Shown here piece after piece: positions 43,184 to 52,135 of a stretch of DNA of 64,000 bases. The DNA lies in assembly GCA_902495455.1 (NCBI GenBank), contig CABUXJ010000012.1, positions 12,487 to 76,486 on the forward strand. The letters run 5' to 3'. The DNA comes from an uncultured Prevotella sp. Its GTDB lineage: Bacteria > Bacteroidota > Bacteroidia > Bacteroidales > Bacteroidaceae. The notes beneath the pieces were generated by a model. It searched no databases and was not told where the DNA came from. It saw only the letters and a program-made list of their open reading frames with translations. Both the position numbers and the translations under genes were made by a program. Numbering within the stretch: the first letter of the stretch is position 1; every line of letters begins with the position of its first letter.

Positions 43184-45022
43184 TCATGGGGTGCTGTCGG
43201 GGGCGTGAAAGTGGTCGTAAATCAGCCTTGCTTTTGCTTCTCCCGCGATTTCGGCGAGTGTCTGGACGGTAGCCTCACGAATCTGTTTTACGCTCTTCAG
43301 ACGCTTCAGAAGTGCCTCTTTAGTCTTCGGGCCTATACCGCGGATGTCGTCCAACTCGCTGTGGAGGGCGTGCTTGGAGCGTTTGTCGCGGTGGAAGGTG
43401 ATGGCGAAGCGGTGGACTTCGTCCTGTATTTGGGTGAGCAGACGGAAGAGTTCGCTGTCGGTCTTCATGCCGACCACCACGGGCGGAAAACCGTAGAGCA
43501 GTTCGTTGGTGCGGTGGCGGTCGTCCTTGGCCAGTCCGGCGATAGGGATCTGTAGTCCGAGCTCGTCCTCGACGACCTCGCGGACGACCTCCATCTGGCC
43601 GCGGCCGCCGTCGGTGATGATGAGGTCGGGCAGGGGTTGCTGTTCTTCCATAAGACGCATGTAGCGGCGGCGGACGACCTCTTTCATTGACGCATAGTCG
43701 TCGGGGCCGGTGACGGTCTTGATGTTGTATTTGCGGTAGTCCTTCTTGCTCGGCCGCATCTTCTTGAAGACGACGCAGGCGGCCACGGCGTCTGTGCCGG
43801 AGATGTTGGAGTTGTCGAAGCATTCTATCTGATACGGCATCTTCGGGAGTCGCAGCATGTCTTGTATTTCCTTCATCAGACGCACCGATTTCTGCTCCGG
43901 ATTGAGCTTTTCAGCCTGTTTCAGGCGGTCAAAACGGTATTGGCGGCCGTTCATGACGGACAGGTCGAGCAGCGTCTTGCGGTCGCCGCGCTGGGGAACG
44001 GTGAGTGTGACGCCATCCAATGGCAGGTCCATCTCAAAGGGGACGATGATCTCCCGCGACGTGCTCCGGAAGCGCTCGCGCATCTCCACGATGCCAAGCG
44101 AGAGTAGTTCCTCGTCGGTCTCGTCGAGACGTTTGCGGTATTCGAATGTGAAGGACTGGTTGATGCTGCCGGCGGCCACGTGGATGTAGTTGATAAATGC
44201 TGTCTTTTCGTCGCTGGCAATGGAAAAAACGTCGACATTGTTGATGATATGGCTGACCACTTCGCTCTTTGAACAGAAGTTGTCGATGAGCATATACTTC
44301 TGTTTGACAGCCTCCGCTTCTTCAAAACGCAATTCGCCGGCCAGCCGTTCCATCTCGGCACGCATGTCGCGGAGGATGCCGCGTGTGTTGCCGCGGAGTA
44401 TCTCGCGGGCCTGAGCCATGTTCTTCTGGTATTCCTCATAGCTCTGGCGGCCGATGCAGGGACCTCCGCAGTTTTTTATGTGATACTCTAAGCAGACGTT
44501 GTAGCGGCCTTCTTGGATTCCTTCCACGGTCATCGGCTGGCGGCACGAGCGCGGACGGCAGAGCTTCTTGATGAGCTCCAGAACGGCATACATCGAGCCA
44601 AGATGGGAATAGGGGCCGTAGTATGTGCCCCAACGACGGTTGATTGTGCGGGTCTTGAAGATGCGGGGGAACGGTTCGTTGGTCACGCAGATGCTGGGAT
44701 AGGTCTTTCCGTCCTTCAGCAGAACGTTGTAGCGGGGATTATACTTCTTTATGAGGCTGTTTTCCAACAGTAGTGCGTCTTCCTCCGTGTTGACCACGGT
44801 GTAGGATATGTCGTGTATCTTGCTGACGAGAACCTTTGTCTTGAAGCGGTCCACCTCCGTGTGGAAGTAGGACGATACGCGGCTCTTGAGATTCTTGGCC
44901 TTGCCTACATATATAATAGTGCCCTGCTCGTCATAGTACTGATAGCTGCCGGGCTTCTCTGGCATGCTGCTCACGATTGCCTTGAGACGTGCCAACCGTT
45001 TCTCGTTTTCTTCTTTAGTCAT
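43184..45022 (-). CDS. uvrC: Excinuclease ABC subunit C
   Basis: A 612-residue dual-incision nuclease of nucleotide-excision repair. The GIY-YIG N-terminal nuclease (GSYQYYDEQGTIIYVGKAKNLKSRV) is followed by the Cys cluster NCGGPCIGR, the UVR/UvrB-binding region near 200-235, the RNase-H-like C-terminal endonuclease (ECFDNSNISGTD...ITDGGRGQ) and a helix-hairpin-helix end (LDDIRGIGPKTKEALL). A GTTTCACGTGAAAC site lies 42 bases upstream. Confidence 0.96.
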   Translation of the reverse strand: MTKEENEKRLARLKAIVSSMPEKPGSYQYYDEQGTIIYVGKAKNLKSRVSSYFHTEVDRFKTKVLVSKIHDISYTVVNTEEDALLLENSLIKKYNPRYNVLLKDGKTYPSICVTNEPFPRIFKTRTINRRWGTYYGPYSHLGSMYAVLELIKKLCRPRSCRQPMTVEGIQEGRYNVCLEYHIKNCGGPCIGRQSYEEYQKNMAQAREILRGNTRGILRDMRAEMERLAGELRFEEAEAVKQKYMLIDNFCSKSEVVSHIINNVDVFSIASDEKTAFINYIHVAAGSINQSFTFEYRKRLDETDEELLSLGIVEMRERFRSTSREIIVPFEMDLPLDGVTLTVPQRGDRKTLLDLSVMNGRQYRFDRLKQAEKLNPEQKSVRLMKEIQDMLRLPKMPYQIECFDNSNISGTDAVAACVVFKKMRPSKKDYRKYNIKTVTGPDDYASMKEVVRRRYMRLMEEQQPLPDLIITDGGRGQMEVVREVVEDELGLQIPIAGLAKDDRHRTNELLYGFPPVVVGMKTDSELFRLLTQIQDEVHRFAITFHRDKRSKHALHSELDDIRGIGPKTKEALLKRLKSVKQIREATVQTLAEIAGEAKARLIYDHFHAPDSTP

Positions 45023-45062
45023 CGACCGTAACTGCTTTATTTAATGACACTTTGATTGTTAA

Positions 45063-45078
45063 AGTTTCACGTGAAACT
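45063..45078. promoter_or_regulatory. parS-like palindrome, site 1
   Basis: AGTTTCACGTGAAACT matches 14 of 16 positions of the ParB site consensus TGTTTCACGTGAAACA. It lies 42 bases upstream of uvrC. A second copy lies at 45836-45851; the two share GTTTCACGTGAAACTTGA. Confidence 0.65.
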
Positions 45079-45126
45079 TGATTGATAAAGAATAAAGAGT
45101 GGAGAAAGAAGAGTAGGGGTAATGAA

Positions 45127-45265
45127 TATTGAAGAGTGAAGAACGAAGAATGGGCTGGCGCCGTTCCCTTGTTACTTTCATATCGTAACAAATGCAGGAA
45201 CGGCGCCAGCCCATTCTTCGTTCTTCACTCTTCATTCTTTATTCACTTCGCTCTTCATTCTTCAT
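45127..45265. repeat. Family A inverted repeat, copy A5, with GGCTGGCGCC core
   Basis: The left arm GAAGAATGGGCTGGCGCCG and right arm CGGCGCCAGCCCATTCTTC show both cores switched together from the GCTGCCGCC sub-type, keeping full pairing. It lies between apt and uvrC. Confidence 0.9.
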
Positions 45266-45269
45266 TATC

Positions 45270-45800
45270 TCACACCGTTATCAGGGTGCTTACTTCGGTC
45301 ACATCCTTGAATAGATCGCGTCCGTGGAGACCTTCGTCGGTGATTTCGATAATGAAATTGACGTATGTTTGTTTTGGTGAGAACTTCTGGACGAGGTTAT
45401 ATGCGGCCTTCATTGTGCCGCCGGTAGCCAGCAAGTCATCATGCAGAAGCACTACGTCATCTGATGTAATGGCGTCTTTGTGGATTTCGATAGTGTCGCT
45501 TCCGTATTCTTTGGTGTAGCTTTCCTGTACCGTCTCGGCCGGCAATTTGCCCGGTTTGCGGCAAAGCACGACGCCGGCGTTCAGTCGTATGGCGAGTGCA
45601 GAGGCCAAAACGAAGCCCCGGCTTTCGATTCCAACGATCTTGGTGATACCCTTGTCTTTATAAATTTCGTAGAGTTCGTCCACCATTATGCGAAGACATT
45701 CGGGGTTTTTGAACAGTGTCGTAACGTCGCGGAAGTTGATTCCTTTCTGCGGAAAGTCGGGAATACACCGCAGGTTCTCGATTAATGTTTTGTTGTTCAT
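45270..45800 (-). CDS. apt: Adenine phosphoribosyltransferase
   Basis: A 176-residue purine-salvage enzyme (adenine + PRPP to AMP). Family features are IPDFPQKGINFRDVTTLF, the adenine-site region GIESRGFVLA and the PRPP loop VVLLHDDLLATGGTM. The start is the ATG at 45798-45800; a TTG six bases upstream is less likely. It is flanked by the two parS-like palindromes, one 37 bases upstream. Confidence 0.95.
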   Translation of the reverse strand: MNNKTLIENLRCIPDFPQKGINFRDVTTLFKNPECLRIMVDELYEIYKDKGITKIVGIESRGFVLASALAIRLNAGVVLCRKPGKLPAETVQESYTKEYGSDTIEIHKDAITSDDVVLLHDDLLATGGTMKAAYNLVQKFSPKQTYVNFIIEITDEGLHGRDLFKDVTEVSTLITV

Positions 45801-45835
45801 ATACAATGGGTTGTTAATTAATACTCAATGAAATC

Positions 45836-45851
45836 CGTTTCACGTGAAACT
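45836..45851. promoter_or_regulatory. parS-like palindrome, site 2
   Basis: CGTTTCACGTGAAACT, 14 of 16 positions of the ParB consensus, 37 bases upstream of apt. The similar position relative to both uvrC and apt leaves open that it is an operator rather than parS. Confidence 0.65.
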
Positions 45852-45960
45852 TGAAGCGCGGTTGTGCCGATTTGATAAGTTCGTGACACCTTTGCTTTGT
45901 TATAATGGTAGTTTTGTCTAATTACATGAGGCGTTTTGTTGTGGGTTAATGGCTTTTGTT

Positions 45961-47832
45961 TCATCTTCCCATCAGCACCAACATAACGTTTATATCGCTT
46001 GGTGAGATGCCGGGGGTGCGGCTCGCTTGTGCCAATGTTTCGGGGTTGATGCGGGCCAACTTCTGCCGCGCTTCGGTTGACAGCTGCTGCATTGTGGCGT
46101 AATCGAAGCGCCCTTTGATCTTTATATTCTCCAAACGGCGCATCTTTTCGGCCACCATTTGCTCGCGTTCGATGTATCCTTTATATTTGATACGTATCTC
46201 CGTGGCTTCGGCTATTTCCTCCTTGCGGTTTGCCGGACGGTCGATGGCTTCCTTGAGAGACGGTACCAGCGCCGCCAGCGTGGCCATGTTGAGCTGCGGG
46301 CGGCTGATTAGGTCAATCAGACGGCAGCCTTCGCGGAGTGGGGTGGTGCCCAGATTCTCCAGCGCTCCGTTGATGTCGCGCGGCTTGATGGATGTGTTTT
46401 TGCAGAATTCTACGATTTCTTCGATGTTTTGTTTCTTCTCCATCCACCAGTCGTAGCGGTCGCGTCGGGCCAGTCCGAGGGCGTAGGCACGTTCCGTTAG
46501 GCGGGCGTCGGCGTCATCCTGGCGCAGCAGTATGCGATATTCGGCACGTGAAGTGAACATGCGGTACGGCTCGTCGACACCTTTGGTGACAAGGTCGTCG
46601 ATGAGCACACCTATGTAACTCTCGTCCCGGTGCATGACAAACGGTGCGCTGCCGCTACACTTTAGCGCGGCATTGACGCCCGCCACGAGACCTTGGCCCG
46701 CCGCTTCCTCATAGCCGGTGGTACCGTTGACCTGTCCTGCGAAGAACAAGCCGTCGACAAGTTTTGACTCGAGAGAGTGTCTCAGCTGAGTGGGATCAAA
46801 GAAATCATATTCTATCGCGTAGCCCGGACGGTAGACCCGGACGTCCCGTAGCGCCGGTATTTTGCGCAGGGCAGCTATCTGTATGTCCATCGGGAGGGAA
46901 GAAGAGAAGCCGTTGAGGTACATCTCGTTGGTCTCCTGGCCTTCCGGTTCGAGGAACAGCGGGTGCTGGTCCTTGTCCGGGAACGTCATCAGCTTGGTCT
47001 CGATGGACGGGCAATAGCGTGGTCCGATGCTTTGTATCTGTCCGTTGTAGAGTGGGGAGTCTGCCAGCCCGCTGCGCAGTGTCTCGTGAACTTCGCGGTT
47101 GGTGTTGCACGTCCAGCATGGGAGCTGGCGCAGAGCGCGCTGCGGAGACATAAAACTAAACTGATGGAAGTCCGCCTCGCCCTCCTGTATTTCCATATCT
47201 TCGAAGTGCACCGAGCGACGGTCGATGCGCACCGGTGTTCCCGTTTTCATCCGAGCGGCGGTTATTCCGTGGCGCGTGATGCTCTCGGTGAAATGCGGCA
47301 CGGCCGGCTCGGCTATGCGTCCGCCCGCCACCATGCGCCGTCCGATGTGCATGAGACCGTTCAGGAATGTTCCCGCGGTGACCACGACACAACGTGCCCG
47401 CAGCTCCGCGCCCCATATCGTGCGCACTCCGGCGGCGTGGCCATGCTCCACGATGAGTTCGTCCGCCTGGTCCTGCCAGATGTCGAGGCCGTCGATGGCG
47501 TCGAGTGTCGCGCGCCATTGCCAGATGAACCGTTCCCGGTCACACTGTGCCCGTGGGCTCCACACGGCCGGTCCCTTGCTGCGGTTGAGCATACGGAACT
47601 GTATGGCCGTTGCGTCCGTGACGCGGCCCATCCATCCGCCCAGAGCGTCGATTTCCCTGACTATCTGTCCTTTGGCTATGCCGCCCACGGCAGGATTGCA
47701 GCTCATCTGCGCAATCTTGTTCATGTCCATTGTCACGAGACATGTGCGGGCACCCATGCCCGCTGCCGCTGCCGCCGCCTCACATCCCGCGTGGCCGCCG
47801 CCGATGACCAGTACATCGTAGTTGAGTGTCAT
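45961..47832 (-). CDS. mnmG: tRNA uridine-5-carboxymethylaminomethyl modification enzyme
   Basis: A 623-residue FAD protein that, with MnmE, modifies wobble uridine of several tRNAs. The FAD motif is VIGGGHAGCEAAAAAAGMG. Other family blocks are QMSCNPAVGGIAKGQ, FLNGLMHIG, RPGYAIEYDFFDP, LFFAGQVNGTTGYEEAAGQGL and FTSRAEYR. The C-terminal MnmE-binding helices are complete. A -7 box TAACTTTG (47859-47866) with a TTG 21 bases further upstream precedes it. Confidence 0.97.
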   Translation of the reverse strand: MTLNYDVLVIGGGHAGCEAAAAAAGMGARTCLVTMDMNKIAQMSCNPAVGGIAKGQIVREIDALGGWMGRVTDATAIQFRMLNRSKGPAVWSPRAQCDRERFIWQWRATLDAIDGLDIWQDQADELIVEHGHAAGVRTIWGAELRARCVVVTAGTFLNGLMHIGRRMVAGGRIAEPAVPHFTESITRHGITAARMKTGTPVRIDRRSVHFEDMEIQEGEADFHQFSFMSPQRALRQLPCWTCNTNREVHETLRSGLADSPLYNGQIQSIGPRYCPSIETKLMTFPDKDQHPLFLEPEGQETNEMYLNGFSSSLPMDIQIAALRKIPALRDVRVYRPGYAIEYDFFDPTQLRHSLESKLVDGLFFAGQVNGTTGYEEAAGQGLVAGVNAALKCSGSAPFVMHRDESYIGVLIDDLVTKGVDEPYRMFTSRAEYRILLRQDDADARLTERAYALGLARRDRYDWWMEKKQNIEEIVEFCKNTSIKPRDINGALENLGTTPLREGCRLIDLISRPQLNMATLAALVPSLKEAIDRPANRKEEIAEATEIRIKYKGYIEREQMVAEKMRRLENIKIKGRFDYATMQQLSTEARQKLARINPETLAQASRTPGISPSDINVMLVLMGR

Positions 47833-47858
47833 AATTGTCGATATGATAATATCCCGTG

Positions 47859-47890
47859 CAAAGTTACAAAAAGTTTTGTATTCCCATCAA
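47859..47890 (-). promoter_or_regulatory. Promoter for mnmG
   Basis: -7 TAACTTTG at 47859-47866 and TTG at 47888-47890 on the minus strand, spacer 21. Confidence 0.55.
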
Positions 47891-48026
47891 CTTTTGCACT
47901 GATAACGTTTCGACAATCTGTTTTGCCCGTTGTTGCTGAATTGCGACCCAATCGTGCAAAGCCGGAAGCGACATTGACGTGTGAAAGAAAGGCCGCACGC
48001 GAGACGGGCCACCATGCCACGATAAA

Positions 48027-48072
48027 AGCGAGACAGCAGAACGTCCGGTTGTGGACGCCCTGCTGTCTCGCT
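48027..48072 (-). terminator. Terminator of the GH10 gene
   Basis: Stem AGCGAGACAGCAG..GTCC / GGAC..CTGCTGTCTCGCT with T-rich sequence following on the minus strand. Confidence 0.7.
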
Positions 48073-48112
48073 TGTTGTAAAAATTGTCGGGGTCAATTCC
48101 CGTCTTGTATTC

Positions 48113-51100
48113 CTATCTGTATATGCTTTTCACCACCTTTATGCTGCCATCCGAATAGACATTACGCTCGATGACGATGCCCGTCGGCACGGTCACGCGG
48201 CGTCCGTAAACGTCATATAGAGTCGTGGAAACCACCTTTGCTCCGCTTGTCGACCGCGTCGGCGAGATGATGCCGTCGGCATCCGCCTTCTCAGCGGCAC
48301 GGCGCAGCTGCGCGTGAACGTTATAGTAAGCCGCTTTCGGCTTCAGTCCTGCGTCGAAGAGCAGCGGACTGTTCTGTCGCCACGAGTGGTTGTCGGAGAT
48401 GCCCCAGACGAGCATCGACGGACAATTGTCGTTGCGCAGGAACACGCGGGTTATTGCGCCGTATTCCTTTGCCTGCGTGTCGAGCGCGTCGGCAGCGTAC
48501 GGATTGGCCAGCGCGATGTCCAGTTCGGTGATGATGCAGTCCATGTCCAGCTCCGCATAGCGTCGTATGTTCTTCTCCAATTTCAGCGTGTCGAGCTGTC
48601 CCGTGGTCAGATGGCACTGCAGTCCGCAGCCGTCGATGGGGCGGTTGTCCGCCTTCAACCGCTTTATCAGATTATAGTAAGCCTCCGTCTTCGTGTCGCC
48701 CATGAACTCCGCACCGTATTCGTTGATGAACAGACGGGCCTCCGGGTCGGCCTGATGCGCCCAGACGAACGCCGAGTCGATGAACTCCTCACCGATATAC
48801 GTAGACCATATCGACGGCCGCAGCTTATATGAGTCTGGATTTGTGCGCACGATGCTCTGGTCGTCGTCGAGCACCTCGTTGCACACGTCCCATTCGCGGA
48901 TGCGTCCCTTATACTGTCCGACGACGTTGAAGATGTGGTTCTTCAGAATGTCGAGCAGTTCGCGGCGAGAGAAATTGTTGTTGTTCTTCTTGCCGTCCTG
49001 GCTCACCCACGAGGGCACCTGCGAGTGCCATGCCAGCGTGTGTCCGCGCACCTCCTGCTTGTTCCGGTCGGCCACCCACATCACGGCGTCCGAGCCGCCA
49101 TAGTTGAACACGCCCTGTGACGGTTCGGTAGCGTCAAACTTCATCTCGTTTTCGCCCACCAAGAGGTCAAACTCACGTCCCACGAGTCCCGTCTCGCCGT
49201 CGTCGCGGCTGCAGTCGTAACGGTAGCTTGCCACGGCCACGCCGATGTTCTTGTTCAGACGAGCCGTATACGTGCGCAGCGGCGTGTCGTCCGTCATGTC
49301 CGCCGTCCAGTCGTCGTCGGGATATTCGCCCTTGCCGCCCGTGTCGTCATCGTCGTCCTCCACGTCACCCTGACCGCCGTAGTCGAGCGACGTCACCTTG
49401 GCCACGATGTTGTAGCTGCCGTCCGCGCCCTCACGCTGCTCCACAACCCATGTGTAAGCCTTGGGGTAGCGCATCCGGAAGGCCCAGTCCGTGCCCTCCT
49501 TCTTCGCTGCCGTGAGCAGTGTCACCTCGTCGTTGACCTGCAGCAAAGCGCCGTCGGCGAGGGCTATGGTCAGCCGCGGAGTCTTCTCCGAGTCCTCAAA
49601 GTCCTGCGTCTTGGCGTTGTAAGCCATCGTGCCGCGCACGTCGACCGAGCCACTCTGTGTCGCATCCTTCACGACGCAGACGATGTTGGCCTCCGGATGG
49701 AGCGTCAGACTGCCGCCGTCGGCTTTCGTCATGTCCGCGAATGTCAGCCGTCCCGTGCCGTCCGTGCCCGGTCTGATTGTGCCGTAAGCCTCCGTCTGTG
49801 CCGCGATGCTGCCGTTGCCGCCCAGCGTCGTGCCCTTGAAGGCGAGCAGCGTGCCGCTGTTGCCCGTCGCACCGCTCTTTCGTCCAGCTTCGGCTGCAGC
49901 CATGTCATTGTCGACGAGCAGCGTTCCGCCGAGCAGACGGATGCCGGCACCGATCTCGTTGTCATTGCCGGTGATGGTGTATGTGCCCGTGCCCTCCTTG
50001 ATGAGACCCACGGTGTTGCCCGAGTTGGAGGCATAGATGCGTCCGGCCAGCGTGGCGTCGGTGTTGTCACAGCCCATGACATAATACGACTTGGCCGAAC
50101 TCTTCTTGTAGTATCCGTCGAGCGTCGAACCCGCTTCCGTGGCCAGCCGTCCGAAGCGGATGCCGCGCGTGCCTGACTCCACAGCCATCGTCGCCCCCTC
50201 ATGGAGCGTGACCCTGCTGCCGGCGAAGACCTCGTTGCAGCGCGAGGCGTCGAGATTGTCGGGCTGGAACGTGCCGCTGCTCATCAGCAGACCGTAGAAT
50301 CCGCAGCCCGCGGCCACCTCCTTATAAGGGTAGACGTCGATGTCTCCCCTCATGGCCGACCAGTCCGGCCATGTCGCGCCCTTGCTCGACTGCGTTCCGA
50401 TGTACGACCGTTCGCCTCCGGCATGGATGTTGAGCCGGCCGCTGCCGGCCACCTTGCCCGTCCATTCCGAGTAGCGTGACGTCCTGACGTTGACCGTCGT
50501 CCCCTCCGGAACGTAGATGTTGTCGCCGATGGTGCGGTAGGAACTCGACGTGTTGGCCGAACAGTAGTCGAGCGTGCCGCCGTCGTCCGTCGTCAGATAG
50601 TCATCATATTCGCCCGCCAAACGGATGTTGTCGATATAGTAGTCGGTGTTGTTGTGGTGCAGACCGAGTCTTATCGTGCCCTCGGTGTTGTCGTCAGCCA
50701 CCGGCTGCAGGTTGTATCGGCGGCTCTGCCACACACCCTTGTCGCCCTGATAGGGATAGCCCTCGTCGCGGTAGACCTCCTGCGTGCCGACGAAGACGGC
50801 AAACTGCTTCCAGTCGTCGACGTCGGACTCACTGCGGTATATGTCGCACGTCACCATCGGATAGCGGGCGGTCAGCGCCTGTCCGCGCAGTTCCGTTGGC
50901 AGGACAAACTCGGGGTGGCATCCCCACTCCTTGAGCACGACGTGCAACACCTTGTTGGAGGCGTTGGCCGGATCGGTCTCCACAGTCGCCGTCGATGCGA
51001 TTTCGCCGGTTCCGTTGTGCCAAAGCGTCCATGTCGTGCCCACCGGATAACTCTCGAAGTCACACACCGTGAGAGGCACAGCGTATGTCGCTGCAGCCGT

Positions 51101-51139
51101 CAGTACGGCCGCAACAGAGCATAAGATTTTCTTTCTCAT
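48113..51139 (-). CDS. Multidomain secreted GH10 endo-beta-1,4-xylanase
   Basis: A 1008-residue exported protein (signal to SVAAVLTAAATYA). N-terminal module (about 25-180): a jelly-roll binding-like domain (FESYPVGTTWTLW...YYIDNIRLAGEYDD). Middle (about 190-600): glycine-rich beta-helix of passenger type (GKVAGSGRLNIHAGGE, GTYTITGNDNEIGAGIRLLGGTLLV, GTTLGGNGSI). An acidic linker (VEDDDDDTGG) follows. GH10 barrel (about 640-975): HTLAWHSQVPSW, acid/base Glu in EWDVCNEV, nucleophile Glu in IITELDIAL and WGISDNHSW. Short type IX-like tail. The catalytic set is complete; the helix insertion is unusual for GH10. No SusCD or other xylan genes are adjacent. Confidence 0.9.
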   Translation of the reverse strand: MRKKILCSVAAVLTAAATYAVPLTVCDFESYPVGTTWTLWHNGTGEIASTATVETDPANASNKVLHVVLKEWGCHPEFVLPTELRGQALTARYPMVTCDIYRSESDVDDWKQFAVFVGTQEVYRDEGYPYQGDKGVWQSRRYNLQPVADDNTEGTIRLGLHHNNTDYYIDNIRLAGEYDDYLTTDDGGTLDYCSANTSSSYRTIGDNIYVPEGTTVNVRTSRYSEWTGKVAGSGRLNIHAGGERSYIGTQSSKGATWPDWSAMRGDIDVYPYKEVAAGCGFYGLLMSSGTFQPDNLDASRCNEVFAGSRVTLHEGATMAVESGTRGIRFGRLATEAGSTLDGYYKKSSAKSYYVMGCDNTDATLAGRIYASNSGNTVGLIKEGTGTYTITGNDNEIGAGIRLLGGTLLVDNDMAAAEAGRKSGATGNSGTLLAFKGTTLGGNGSIAAQTEAYGTIRPGTDGTGRLTFADMTKADGGSLTLHPEANIVCVVKDATQSGSVDVRGTMAYNAKTQDFEDSEKTPRLTIALADGALLQVNDEVTLLTAAKKEGTDWAFRMRYPKAYTWVVEQREGADGSYNIVAKVTSLDYGGQGDVEDDDDDTGGKGEYPDDDWTADMTDDTPLRTYTARLNKNIGVAVASYRYDCSRDDGETGLVGREFDLLVGENEMKFDATEPSQGVFNYGGSDAVMWVADRNKQEVRGHTLAWHSQVPSWVSQDGKKNNNNFSRRELLDILKNHIFNVVGQYKGRIREWDVCNEVLDDDQSIVRTNPDSYKLRPSIWSTYIGEEFIDSAFVWAHQADPEARLFINEYGAEFMGDTKTEAYYNLIKRLKADNRPIDGCGLQCHLTTGQLDTLKLEKNIRRYAELDMDCIITELDIALANPYAADALDTQAKEYGAITRVFLRNDNCPSMLVWGISDNHSWRQNSPLLFDAGLKPKAAYYNVHAQLRRAAEKADADGIISPTRSTSGAKVVSTTLYDVYGRRVTVPTGIVIERNVYSDGSIKVVKSIYR

Positions 51140-51234
51140 TTTGTCAACAATGTCTGATTCTTTTTTTGATTCTGTTAGTATGCGTTATGATCTCGTTATT
51201 GTCTGTATGTTCTCAAGTTGTTTTGTCGATGCTG

Positions 51235-51242
51235 CAAAGATA
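51235..51242 (-). promoter_or_regulatory. -7 box for the GH10 gene
   Basis: Minus-strand TATCTTTG, giving a leader of about 90 bases. Confidence 0.4.
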
Positions 51243-51317
51243 GTCGTTTTTGTCATTAATATATGACTATGAAGATAAGGTTAACGTCTCTTAACGCCAT
51301 ATCTGAAGAACTCGTGT

Positions 51318-51715
51318 CATGATAATATCAAAAATTTAACACAAGAAAATCGCTCCAAAAAAACGTCGGCGACGCTCCTGTTTTAACATTTGCGCGTCGT
51401 TTTCCGGCCGAAAATTTTCCGCGGTCCTGCCGTAAGGCCCCCGTTGGTCTGCAATGAGCACGCCGTTGTCCTGCAACGAGCATGCCGCGGCGATGCAACG
51501 GCGGCCCCGTTGCAACGCCGCGGGGCCCTTACGGCACGGAAAACGCCGCGAAAAAGCTGCACACTCTCGTGGTTTTTTGATACAACGCGCTGACGGTCAG
51601 CGAGAAAAAGATGCACGCGCTATTTTGCAAAATTTGCGGCCGAGGGACGACTTGGCGCAGAATTTATGTTAAAATTGAGGTGTTTTGTCATGATTATTCC
51701 GAGTTTTTAACAATT
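51318..51715 (-). repeat. Family B element, copy B5, inverted
   Basis: The ends are the reverse complements of B1/B2 ends (GATAATATCAAAAATTTAAC and GAGTTTTTAACAATT). The hairpin region 51429-51535 has the GCCGTAAGG / CCCTTACGGC termini and GCAACGAGCATGCC-type inner units. The gap 51140-52135 contains this, the units below and the frd promoter. Confidence 0.85.
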
Positions 51716-51719
51716 ACGC

Positions 51720-51935
51720 CCACGCTTCATCAAATCCACCCGAAAACCCACTCGAAAACCCACCCCAACCCTCCCAAAGGGAGGGAGCTTGATATGCTTT
51801 CTCGGATTCTCGGTTCTCCCATTATTTCCCATTATTCCCATTGTTCCCAACCTCCCACCTCTCATGCAACTCAACTACATATCAAGCTCCCTCCCTTTGG
51901 GAGGGTTGGGGTGGGTTTTCGGGTGGGTTTTAGGT
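51720..51935. repeat. Cluster of family C and D units
   Basis: CCCGAAAACCCACTCGAAAA direct repeats, CCCTCCCAAAGGGAGGGAGC (about 51766-51790), TCCCATTATTTCCCATTATT (about 51816-51850), then the C unit in the opposite sense (51884-51932). The two C units make an inverted pair around the D array. Confidence 0.82.
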
Positions 51936-51974
51936 GGGCTTTTTTTGTTGGCTTCAACATTTTAGCTTAAAAAC

Positions 51975-52005
51975 TTTGGCATATCATTAATTTATAGTAA
52001 ATTTG
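51975..52005 (+). promoter_or_regulatory. frdC: Promoter of frdCAB
   Basis: TTTG (51975-51978), spacer 19, TAAATTTG (51998-52005): an exact Bacteroidota consensus. Confidence 0.75.
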
Positions 52006-52040
52006 CGTCCTAAAATATTGATATAATACTTATTATCAAG

Positions 52041-52082
52041 TAGCGATACTCATCGCTTGCGGAGGTCTCGATGTCTCCGCCC
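52041..52082 (+). other. Two hairpins in the frdCAB leader
   Basis: In the ~125-base 5' untranslated region, AGCGAT/ATCGCT and GCGGAG/CTCCGC form consecutive stem-loops. Their role is unknown; they could affect RNA stability or translation. Confidence 0.45.
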
Positions 52083-52135
52083 GGACTGTGACATAATTTA
52101 AGTTTAACAGTTAAATAATTTAATTTCAATCATTT

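Noticed and set aside
46963..48174. 403-residue plus-strand ORF opposite mnmG
   Set aside because: Antisense to mnmG, whose FAD and MnmE-interaction motifs are complete.
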